Assembly (NCBI GenBank): GCA_008032955.1
Contig: CP032046.1
Location: forward strand, 1,364,001-1,428,000
Length of the DNA: 64,000 nt
Direction: 5' to 3'
DNA from: Helicobacter pylori
Lineage (GTDB): Bacteria; Campylobacterota; Campylobacteria; Campylobacterales; Helicobacteraceae
Of this stretch, positions 29,501 to 35,683 are shown piece after piece. Under the pieces are notes generated by a model, which saw only the letters and a list, made by a program, of their open reading frames with translations, ran no database searches and was not told the DNA's origin. Numbering within the stretch: the first letter of the stretch is position 1; every line of letters starts with the position of its first letter. The translations under genes and the position numbers were made by a program.

Positions 29501-30190
29501 AAAACGCTTTTAGAATGCGAATACGAGACTTTAGGCATCCATGTTTCAGGCAATCCCTTAGACGAGTTTAAAGAAGAAATTAAGGGCTTTAAAAATTTAG
29601 TCAAAAGCATTGATATTGAAGAATTAGAAATCGGCTCGCAAGCTTATTTGCTGGGTAAAATCATGGAGGTTAAAAAGAAAATTGGCAAACGAAGCGGTAA
29701 GCCTTATGGCACAGCGGACATTTTGGATCGATACGGCAAGTTTGAACTCATGCTGTTTGAAAAGCAATTAAACGCCTTAGAAGAGTTGGATATTAATAAG
29801 CCTCTCGTGTTTAAATGCAAGATTGAAGAGCAAGAAGAGGTGGTGCGATTAAGGCTTTTTGAAATCTTGGATTTAGAGAGCGCTAGGGAGGTTAAAATCC
29901 CTAAAGCCCGTTATAAAGACCCTGAAAAGCAAAAAGAAGACGTGCGCGAAATCCCTCCCATTGAAATGCTCGCTTCTAGTTCTTGCTCTTTAGCGATCGT
30001 GTTAGAAAACGATGTGAAAAAAGAGTTTTTAAGACAAATCAAAGAGAGCGCTCTAAAACACCAGGGTAAACGCCCCTTGTATTTGATCATCAAAGATAAG
30101 GATAAGCAATTCAAAATCCAAAGCGATCTAATGGTAAATGAAAAGATTAAGGATGATTTTAAAGGGTTAGAGTGGAGGGATTTAGCTTGA
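26555..30190 (+). CDS. dnaE: DNA polymerase III alpha subunit
   Basis: 1211-residue replicative polymerase. PHP domain at the N terminus (FTHLHLHTEYSLLDG, VTDHGNMFG), then the catalytic palm with GPGRGSAAGSLVAFAL and the aspartates of MPDIDTDFCQRRR, the third aspartate region near AALVVDSQ, finger and beta-binding regions, the helix-hairpin-helix region around residue 880 (FGLGAVKGVGGEPIKNI) and a C-terminal OB domain. I start at ATG 26555 because the alternative at 26525 overlaps the -10 box; this gives MKENKAFTHLH and the expected 1211 residues. Its last four bases overlap the next gene. Proofreading would come from DnaQ-type exonuclease (56505). Resembles HP1460. Confidence 0.96.
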   Translation: MKENKAFTHLHLHTEYSLLDGANKIKILAKRIKELGMKSVSVTDHGNMFGAIDFYTSMKKEGIKPIIGMEAYIHNDDNLSSKETKQRFHLCLFAKNQEGYENLMFLSSMAYLEGFYYFPRINKKLLREHSKGIIASSACLQGEVNYHLNTNNERNRKYGAKGYDEAKKIACEYQEIFEDDFYLEIMRHGILDQRFIDEQVIKMSLETGLKIIATNDTHYTMPNDAKAQEVAMCVAMGKTLNDKGRLKHSVHEFYIKSPEEMAKLFADIPEALENTQEIADKCVLEIDLKDDKKNPPTPPSFKFTKAYAQNEGLNFEDDASYFAYKAREGLKERLVLVPKEKHDQYKERLEKEIEVITSMKFPGYMLIVWDFIRYAKEMGIPVGPGRGSAAGSLVAFALKITDIDPLKYDLLFERFLNPERVSMPDIDTDFCQRRRKEIIEYMIEKYGKYNVAQVITFNKMLAKGVIRDVARVLDMPYKEADDFAKLIPNRLGITLKGYEKNGEFIEGAWELEPKIKELVESNELAKQVWEYSLNLENLNRNAGVHAAALVVDSQKELWHKTPLFASEKTGGIVTQYSMKYLEPVDLIKFDFLGLKTLTVIDDALKIIKTQHKISVDFLSLDMDDPKVYKTIQSGDTVGIFQIESGMFQGLNKRLRPSSFEDIIAIIALGRPGPMESGMVDDFVNRKHGVEPIAYAFKELEPILKPTYGTIVYQEQVMQIVQTIGGFSLGEADLIRRAMGKKDAQIMADNKAKFVEGAKNLGHDGQKAANLWDLIVKFAGYGFNKSHSAAYAMITFQTAYLKTYYKHEFMAAMLTSESNKIESVARYIDEVRALEIEVMPPHINSSMQDFSVAEFKNQKGKLEKKIVFGLGAVKGVGGEPIKNIIEERAKGDYKSLEDFISRVDFSKLTKKSLEPLVKSGSLDNLGYTRKTMLANLDLICDAGRAKDKANEMMQGGNSLFGAMEGGTKEEVILDMVDLGEHDAKTLLECEYETLGIHVSGNPLDEFKEEIKGFKNLVKSIDIEELEIGSQAYLLGKIMEVKKKIGKRSGKPYGTADILDRYGKFELMLFEKQLNALEELDINKPLVFKCKIEEQEEVVRLRLFEILDLESAREVKIPKARYKDPEKQKEDVREIPPIEMLASSSCSLAIVLENDVKKEFLRQIKESALKHQGKRPLYLIIKDKDKQFKIQSDLMVNEKIKDDFKGLEWRDLA

Positions 30191-30960
30191 GGATCAACCA
30201 ATTTTTAGCCCATTACACCAAGCACTCCAGAAGAGAAGCTGAAAAATTGGTTTTAGAAGGGCGGGTGAAAATCAATCATGAGCATGCCAAACTCGCTAGC
30301 GTGGTTAAAGAAAACGACAAGGTGTTTTTGGACAAACGACTCATTAAGCCCTTAAAAAACAAAAAATTCAGCGTGCTGGTTTATCACAAGCCAAAGGGCG
30401 AACTAGTGAGTAAAAACGATCCCTTAAAACGGCGCGTGATTTATGAAAGCTTGGAGAAAAAATACGCCCATTTCGCGCCGGTGGGGCGTTTGGATTTTGC
30501 GAGCGAGGGGGTGCTATTATTGAGTGATAGTAAGGCGGTGGTGAGCGCTTTAATGCATGCGAATTTAGAAAAAGAGTATCTCATTAAAATTCAAGGCTTT
30601 ATTACAAGAGAGATGGAAAACGCCATGCAAGAGGGCTTGAAATTAGAAAACGCTACTAAGGGAGCGCACCAAAAAACCCCCATTAAAAGCATGGAATTTG
30701 CCCCCTTTATTGGTTATGAAATCATCAAAAACCATGCCAAATATTCTAAACTGAGAGTTATTATCAATGAGGGGAAAAACAGAGAACTAAGGCGTTTTTT
30801 TGCGTTTTTTAACGCTGGAGTGTTGGATTTAAGGCGCGTTCGTTATGGTTTTGTGAATTTGAATGCTTTGCCGGTAGGGAAAATGCGTTTTCTAAACCGC
30901 CAAGAATACAATGAGTTGCATGCGTTTATGGCTAATAGGGCTAATACTAAAGGGGATTAG
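30187..30960 (+). CDS. RsuA/RluB-family pseudouridine synthase
   Basis: 257-residue rRNA pseudouridine synthase. An S4 RNA-binding domain comes first (LRINQFLAHYTKHSRREAEK and LVLEGRVKIN), followed by the synthase domain with the catalytic aspartate in PVGRLDFASEGVLLLS and the later motif NEGKNRELRRFF. The start is chosen as TTG at 30187: it overlaps the dnaE stop (TTGA) and has a ribosome site GTGGAGGGA at 30172-30180; the GTG at 30172 would place the first residues inside that site. The member of RsuA/RluB/RluE/RluF cannot be named from sequence alone. Resembles HP1459. Confidence 0.88.
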   Translation: MRINQFLAHYTKHSRREAEKLVLEGRVKINHEHAKLASVVKENDKVFLDKRLIKPLKNKKFSVLVYHKPKGELVSKNDPLKRRVIYESLEKKYAHFAPVGRLDFASEGVLLLSDSKAVVSALMHANLEKEYLIKIQGFITREMENAMQEGLKLENATKGAHQKTPIKSMEFAPFIGYEIIKNHAKYSKLRVIINEGKNRELRRFFAFFNAGVLDLRRVRYGFVNLNALPVGKMRFLNRQEYNELHAFMANRANTKGD

Positions 30961-30974
30961 CGCTTGAAATATGC

Positions 30975-30980
30975 TATACT
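30975..30980 (+). promoter_or_regulatory. -10 box for the thioredoxin gene
   Basis: TATACT preceded by ATGC, 35 bases before the ATG at 31016; ribosome site AAGGATT follows. Confidence 0.55.
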
Positions 30981-31015
30981 TCGGCGGTTGGGGGAAATAA
31001 AAATTAAGGATTATC

Positions 31016-31330
31016 ATGTTAGAAGTGATTAACGGAAAGAATTACGCAGAAAAAATTGCTCATCAAGCAGTAGTGGTTAATGTGGGGGCGAATTGGTGCC
31101 CGGATTGCAGGAAGATTGAGCCGATCATGGAAAATTTAGCCAAAACCTACAAAGGCAAGGTGGAATTTTTTAAGGTTTCTTTTGATGAAAGCCAGGATTT
31201 AAAAGAGAGTTTAGGCATCCTCAAGATCCCTACTTTGATTTTTTACAAAAACGCCAAAGAAGTGGGTGAAAGGCTTGTAGAACCTAGCTCTCAAAAACCG
31301 ATTGAAGACGCTCTAAAAGCGTTATTGTAA
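31016..31330 (+). CDS. Thioredoxin with CPDC active site
   Basis: 104-residue thioredoxin-fold protein. The redox motif is NWCPDCRK (Cys28, Cys31) in place of the usual WCGPC; the cis-proline loop KIPTLIFYKN is normal. It corresponds to the second thioredoxin of H. pylori (Trx2, HP1458), which is distinct from TrxA. The Pro-Asp dipeptide between the cysteines should change the redox potential and partner choice. No signal peptide, hence cytoplasmic. It is monocistronic: promoter upstream, strong terminator directly after. Confidence 0.9.
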   Translation: MLEVINGKNYAEKIAHQAVVVNVGANWCPDCRKIEPIMENLAKTYKGKVEFFKVSFDESQDLKESLGILKIPTLIFYKNAKEVGERLVEPSSQKPIEDALKALL

Positions 31331-31374
31331 AGGGCATCATAAAGGGCGTTATCAAAGAGCCTTATTGTAAAAAT

Positions 31375-31405
31375 AAGAGTTTAAAAATCTTTTAACTCTT
31401 TTTTT
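31375..31405 (+). terminator. Rho-independent terminator after the thioredoxin gene
   Basis: Stem AAGAGTTTAAAA with TTTTAACTCTT (one unpaired T), loop ATC, followed directly by TTTTTTT. The best terminator in the window. Confidence 0.8.
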
Positions 31406-31746
31406 ATTTAGTCTTTTTTTCTATAGTCCCTTTTTTTAGCCCCCTTTTTGATAGGGGGCTAACTTCAAATAGCTTTTATGTTATTTCTTTATCTCAAAAA
31501 ATCGTTTTTTATCGTTTTTAAATCAGCATGTTTGTTAAAAAAGTTCCTTTAATTAAGCTAAAAATGAGCGAATTTGTGGTATTAATGCTTGCAGTGTGAA
31601 ATTTGTAGGGCTAAAACTTGTAAAATGTGAAAAAAAAGACACATAAAATGCTAAAATCCGCAAAAACACTGTGTGTTTAGATTAGAAGTTTAAAATTAGG
31701 AACGGAAGTATCTGTTTTAAATTTTGAATAGGGAGTTTCTATCACT
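31406..31746 (+). other. Intergenic region upstream of the lpp20 cluster
   Basis: 341 bases without a gene. It has a hairpin AGCCCCC-TTTTTGATA-GGGGGCT at 31438-31460 without a T run behind it on +. Very A-rich sequence follows (31600-31700). A possible weak -10 TAGATT is at 31678-31683 and a ribosome site AGGGAG precedes the ATG at 31747. The promoter must be in this stretch but I cannot fix it. Confidence 0.4.
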
Positions 31747-32379
31747 ATGGTATTGAAAACAAAATTAAAAATTATAAGCTCGGTGATTTTGAGCGCTTTA
31801 TTGTGGGTGGGTTGCTCAAGCGAAATGGCAACTTATCAAAATGTGAATGATGCCACTAAAAATACGACTGCAAGTATCAATAGCACGGATTTATTGCTAA
31901 CCGCTAACGCGATGTTAGATTCCATGTTTAGCGACCCTAATTTTGAGCAACTCAAGGGCAAGCATTTGATTGAAGTTTCAGATGTGATTAACGACACCAC
32001 GCAGCCCAATTTGGACATGAATCTTCTCACGACTGAAATCGCACGGCAGTTGCGGTTGCGATCTAATGGGAGGTTCAATATCACAAGGGCGAGCGGAGGG
32101 AGTGGCATTGCAGCGGATAGCAGAATGGTGAAACAGCGCGAAAAAGAACGAGAGAGCGAAGAGTATAATCAAGACACCACTGTAGAAAAAGGCACTTTAA
32201 AAGCCGCTGATTTATCTTTAAGTGGTAAAGTATCCAGTATCGCAGCCTCTATTAGTAGTTCTAGGCAGCGATTAGACTATGACTTCACCCTAAGCCTTAC
32301 CAACAGGAAAACGGGTGAAGAGGTATGGAGCGATGTTAAGCCTATTGTGAAGAACGCTAGCAATAAGCGTATGTTTTAA
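31747..32379 (+). CDS. LpoB-like lipoprotein
   Basis: 210-residue lipoprotein with lipobox WVGC (acylated Cys23). The mature part has the layout of LpoB-type activators of penicillin-binding proteins: LLTANAMLDSMFSDPNF, then HLIEVSDVINDTTQPNLDMN with a LLTTEIARQLR helix, and ending LTNRKTGEEVWSDVKPI. A hydrophilic insert with charged residues (about 120-145) is present. LpoB-like proteins stimulate cell wall synthases from the outer membrane, but this role in H. pylori is inference. First gene of a four-gene cluster of exported proteins. Resembles HP1457. Confidence 0.7.
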   Translation: MVLKTKLKIISSVILSALLWVGCSSEMATYQNVNDATKNTTASINSTDLLLTANAMLDSMFSDPNFEQLKGKHLIEVSDVINDTTQPNLDMNLLTTEIARQLRLRSNGRFNITRASGGSGIAADSRMVKQREKERESEEYNQDTTVEKGTLKAADLSLSGKVSSIAASISSSRQRLDYDFTLSLTNRKTGEEVWSDVKPIVKNASNKRMF

Positions 32380-32402
32380 ATTTATATTTGAAAGGATGAA
32401 CG

Positions 32403-32930
32403 ATGAAAAATCAAGTTAAAAAAATTTTAGGGATGAGTGTGATAGCAGCGATGGTGATCGTAGGTTGTAGCCATGCCCCAAAATCAGGTATCAGTAAAAG
32501 CAATAAGGCATACAAAGAAGCGACTAAAGGCGCTCCTGATTGGGTAGTAGGGGATTTAGAAAAAGTGGCGAAGTATGAAAAATATTCAGGGGTCTTTTTA
32601 GGAAGGGCTGAAGATTTGATCACTAATAATGATGTGGATTATTCTACGAATCAGGCCACAGCGAAGGCTAGGGCTAATTTAGCGGCGAATTTAAAATCCA
32701 CTTTACAAAAAGATTTGGAAAATGAAAAAACTAGAACGGTAGATGCTTCTGGTAAAAGGTCCATAAGCGGCACTGATACTGAAAAAATTTCTCAATTGGT
32801 GGATAAGGAATTGATCGCTTCTAAAATGCTCGCCCGCTATGTCGGTAAAGATAGGGTTTTTGTTTTGGTGGGCTTGGATAAGCAAATTGTGGATAAAGTG
32901 CACGAAGAGTTAGGCATGGTTAAAAAGTAG
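32403..32930 (+). CDS. lpp20: Lipoprotein Lpp20
   Basis: 175-residue H. pylori membrane-associated lipoprotein, a known surface antigen. Signal peptide with lipobox IVGC (Cys22), then [20 protein letters not shown] and the LPP20-family segment [18 protein letters not shown]; the end [20 protein letters not shown] is the last strand and helix of the fold. Located 23 bases after the LpoB-like gene and 7 bases before the next gene, so co-transcribed. Ribosome site GAAAGGATGA. Its molecular function is not settled. Resembles HP1456. Confidence 0.95.
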   Translation: MKNQVKKILGMSVIAAMVIVGCSHAPKSGISKSNKAYKEATKGAPDWVVGDLEKVAKYEKYSGVFLGRAEDLITNNDVDYSTNQATAKARANLAANLKSTLQKDLENEKTRTVDASGKRSISGTDTEKISQLVDKELIASKMLARYVGKDRVFVLVGLDKQIVDKVHEELGMVKK

Positions 32931-32937
32931 GGTTTTA

Positions 32938-33279
32938 ATGAAACGCCTTGCTATCGTGCTTGTTTTGGTGTTGGGAGTGGCGTGGGGGAAGTCCTTGCCT
33001 AAGTGGGCAAAAGATTGCTCAAAAGAAGTGCAGATTGAAAAGACCCAAACCAAAGACGAAAAAATTTTAGTGTGTGGGGTGAGCGATATATTGCTTTCAG
33101 ATATGGATTATAGCTTGTCCTCAGCCAGACAAAACGCCTTAGAGAAAGTGATGGAAGTTTTCAAGGGGGATAAAATAGAGATTAAGGCTAGTGAGCTAAA
33201 GGCCACTTTTATTGATACGGATAAAGTTTATGTGCTTCTAAGAATCACTAAGAAGCATGTCGCTTTAATGAACGAGTAA
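32938..33279 (+). CDS. Small exported protein related to Lpp20
   Basis: 113-residue protein with signal peptide MKRLAIVLVLVLGVAWG and no lipobox. The mature part has the same plan as Lpp20: LPKWAKDC near the start, VCGVSDILL, an alanine-rich helix with SSARQNALEKVMEVF and a final strand KVYVLLRITKKH. It is shorter because the middle is trimmed. I infer common ancestry with its two neighbours. Two mature cysteines (in KDCSK and LVCGV) could form a disulphide. Resembles HP1455. Confidence 0.75.
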   Translation: MKRLAIVLVLVLGVAWGKSLPKWAKDCSKEVQIEKTQTKDEKILVCGVSDILLSDMDYSLSSARQNALEKVMEVFKGDKIEIKASELKATFIDTDKVYVLLRITKKHVALMNE

Positions 33280-33288
33280 GGATTAATA

Positions 33289-34200
33289 ATGAAAAAGATT
33301 ATTCTTGCATGCCTTATGGCTTTTGTGGGTGCCAATTTAAGCGCAGAGCCTAAGTGGTATGGCAAGGCCTATAGCAAAACAAACACCCAAAAAGGCTATC
33401 TTTATGGGAGTGGTTCAGCCACTTCTAAAGAGGCTTCTAAACAAAAAGCGTTAGCGGATTTAGTGGCGTCTATTAGCGTGGTGGTCAATTCACAAATCCA
33501 TATCCAAAAAAGTCGTGTGGACAATAAGTTAAAATCCAGTGATTCGCAAACGATTAACTTAAAAACCGATGACTTGGAATTGAATAATGTAGAAATTGTC
33601 AATCAAGAAGCGCAAAAAGGGATCTACTACACCAGAGTAAGAATCAATCAAAACTTGTTTTTGCAGGGTTTAAGGGATAAGTATAACGCTCTTTATGGGC
33701 AGTTTTCCACCTTAATGCCTAAGGTTTGTAAAGGGGTTTTTTTACAACAATCTAAGAGCATGGGGGATTTACTGGCTAAAGCGATGCCTATAGAAAGGAT
33801 TTTAAAAGCGTATTCTGTCCCGGTGAGTTCTCTAGAAAATTATGAAAAAATCTACTATCAAAACGCTTTCAAACCTAAAGTGCAAATCACTTTTGATAAC
33901 AACAGCGATACAGAGATTAAAGCCGCTCTCATAAGCGCTTATGCCAGAGTGCTAACCCCTAGCGATGAAGAAAAACTCTATCAAATCAAAAATGAAGTTT
34001 TCACAGACAGCGCTAATGGCACCACACGCATTAGAGTGGTTGTTAGCGCGAGCGATTGTCAAGGCACGCCTGTATTGAATAGAAGCCTTGAAGTGGATGA
34101 AAAGAATAAGAATTTTGCTATCACGCGCTTGCAATCTTTGCTTTATAAAGAATTGAAAGATTATGCCAATAAAGAAGGGCAAGGCAATACGGGGTTATAA
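33289..34200 (+). CDS. Exported protein HP1454-like, Lpp20-related N-terminal domain
   Basis: 303-residue secreted or periplasmic protein: signal peptide MKKIILACLMAFVGANLSA, then EPKWYGKAYSKTNTQKG, LYGSGSATSKEASKQKALAD and later YYTRVRINQNLFLQGL. This first 150 residues repeat the P-x-W / G-x-G / A-x-x-x-A-x-A / final-strand plan of Lpp20. The second half is a separate domain (PKVQITFDNNSDTEIKAALI, then FTDSANGTTRIRVVVSA). Four residues before the stop the sequence is glycine-rich. Last gene of the cluster; a terminator hairpin overlaps its stop codon. Resembles HP1454, an exported protein of unknown function. Confidence 0.85.
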   Translation: MKKIILACLMAFVGANLSAEPKWYGKAYSKTNTQKGYLYGSGSATSKEASKQKALADLVASISVVVNSQIHIQKSRVDNKLKSSDSQTINLKTDDLELNNVEIVNQEAQKGIYYTRVRINQNLFLQGLRDKYNALYGQFSTLMPKVCKGVFLQQSKSMGDLLAKAMPIERILKAYSVPVSSLENYEKIYYQNAFKPKVQITFDNNSDTEIKAALISAYARVLTPSDEEKLYQIKNEVFTDSANGTTRIRVVVSASDCQGTPVLNRSLEVDEKNKNFAITRLQSLLYKELKDYANKEGQGNTGL

Positions 34201-34221
34201 GCAAGGTATTAATCTTGCTTT
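34199..34221 (+). terminator. Hairpin terminator of the lpp20 cluster
   Basis: AAGCAAG, loop GTATTAAT, CTTGCTT, then TTATGTTTATT. The stem begins in the TAA stop codon. The T-rich tail is broken, so moderate confidence. Confidence 0.6.
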
Positions 34222-34554
34222 ATGTTTATTCATTCAGTTTTGTAGCGTTATTATTTTGTTTAGCGTGGCGTTTTGCCCCATTAAAATAAACCCTCTAAAA
34301 ATTCATGGCTTTTGTTTTTGCCAAATTAACTAAATATCATTCAATACGCTTTATCCCACAAACTCACTTAAAACCACACCCGCTAAAAACTAAAATTAAC
34401 AAAAACTAAAATCTTTTTTAAGAGCCTACACGAGCGAGCAAAAAGAATGACAATCAATAAAAACGAATTTTACAACAATTTTAACAACTTGGGTGCTCTC
34501 ACAATCTATTACGCTTTGCATGGATTGCATAAAGAACCTCTCTTGATACAATCT
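34222..34554. other. Intergenic region at probable rearrangement junction
   Basis: 333 bases, AT-rich, between the lpp20 cluster and the end of hsdS. A frame of about 39 codons (ATG near 34448, MTINKNEFYNNF) has no recognisable relatives and no good ribosome site. In strain 26695 numbering the genes on each side are HP1454 and HP1404, so this gap should contain a rearrangement boundary. No insertion sequence is seen. Confidence 0.4.
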
Positions 34555-35676
34555 TTATTTGTTTAAAACCCTGATTTTAGCGCTCATTAAATCGTGGTTT
34601 AAAGCTTTTTTGATGTTTTCAAATTGGCGTTTTTTGTTTTTAAGGCTAATGATTTCATGATCCAAAGCGCTTAAAATGTTAGCGATAGCGATTTGTTCGT
34701 TTAGAGGGGGTAAAAAAATAGTCTTTTCTTTATAATCTTTAAAATAAATATGCGGTATTATGCTACCGCTTGTGAAATTTTTAAAATCAAAATTAGATAA
34801 CAAATAAAATAAAAACTCTGTTGTTATCTTATGATTAGCAATTAACGCCCCCATAGTAGATAAAATATTGGTTTTAGGCGGCAAAATCCTTACTCTGCCT
34901 ACACTGCCATCTTTAACAATAGAAATATAAGGCTTATCACTAATGAAAGCTATATCTGTATAGCCTATGAAATTATTCACATCATAAACTTTAATTTTTC
35001 CTTGTTGCGTGATTTGTTCTACACTTAAATTTGATGTTAAATAGTTGGCAATATCCCCAAGCCTTACTCTTTGCCAAGCTTGATTGAAGCCTTTCAAGCG
35101 TTTTCTTTGGCTCAATAGTTCAAAGCTTAAAGCTTTTTTAACGCCCTCTTTTTTAAGAATGAGAGCGTCTAATGCACAAAGATAACGATCCAAAGCGCTT
35201 AAAATGTTAGCGATAGCGATTTGTTCGTTTAGAGGGGGTAGGGGGATTAAAGTATTTCTAAAATTATCATTATAAAGTCTTAAGATAGTTGTATGTTCTG
35301 TATTCCATTTCACATGAGAATAAACATAAAATAAAAAATCATTTTTTACTAATGTTTCATCGTTGTCAATCCAAACAATATTTGAGTCTTGAAAATAAGC
35401 GGGTTTTCCGTCATAAATGACTGCCCTACCAATAGTTCCGGAAGCAGAAATTAAAATATCGCCTTTTTTTGGAAAAGAATATTTCGTTTTGTATTCTAAA
35501 AATAGCTTTTTTGAAATAAAGGCATCAGCGGTGTTGCCAAATGTGCCTATTTTATAGAATGGAATTTCACCATATCGTGTTGTTTGGTGCTTCATCACTC
35601 TTTTACACATGCATGGTTTGCCAATATCCCCAAGCCTCACTTTTTGCCAATTTGATGGCGTTGTTAATGCATCCAT
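34555..35676 (-). CDS. hsdS: Type I restriction-modification specificity subunit
   Basis: 373-residue HsdS. Two target-recognition domains (residues about 10-155 and 205-335), each beginning W-Q-x-VRLGDI and each followed by a conserved helical spacer starting PLNEQIAIANILSALD. The two domains differ in sequence (YGEIPFYKIGTFGN versus QGKIKVYDVNNFIGYTD), so the target is expected to be asymmetric, unlike the type IIG S subunit in this window. It begins 7 bases after hsdM and needs HsdM (and HsdR) for activity. The spacer is encoded by a 54-bp repeat. Resembles HP1404. Confidence 0.93.
   Translation of the reverse strand: MDALTTPSNWQKVRLGDIGKPCMCKRVMKHQTTRYGEIPFYKIGTFGNTADAFISKKLFLEYKTKYSFPKKGDILISASGTIGRAVIYDGKPAYFQDSNIVWIDNDETLVKNDFLFYVYSHVKWNTEHTTILRLYNDNFRNTLIPLPPLNEQIAIANILSALDRYLCALDALILKKEGVKKALSFELLSQRKRLKGFNQAWQRVRLGDIANYLTSNLSVEQITQQGKIKVYDVNNFIGYTDIAFISDKPYISIVKDGSVGRVRILPPKTNILSTMGALIANHKITTEFLFYLLSNFDFKNFTSGSIIPHIYFKDYKEKTIFLPPLNEQIAIANILSALDHEIISLKNKKRQFENIKKALNHDLMSAKIRVLNK
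34659..34712 (-). repeat. 54-bp repeat in hsdS spacer, copy 2
   Basis: Identical to 35187-35240 (offset 528). Encodes PLNEQIAIANILSALD after the second recognition domain. Serves as homology for exchange of recognition domains. Confidence 0.9.
35187..35240 (-). repeat. 54-bp repeat in hsdS spacer, copy 1
   Basis: First copy in gene order, after the first recognition domain. See 34659-34712. Confidence 0.9.
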
Positions 35677-35683
35677 GCGTTTA

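Noticed and set aside
31438-31460. AGCCCCC/GGGGGCT hairpin as a terminator
   Set aside because: No T run follows on either strand; the real terminator of the thioredoxin gene is at 31375-31405.
34448-34567. Small frame of about 39 codons before the end of hsdS
   Set aside because: Short, AT-rich, no ribosome site, no recognisable relatives.
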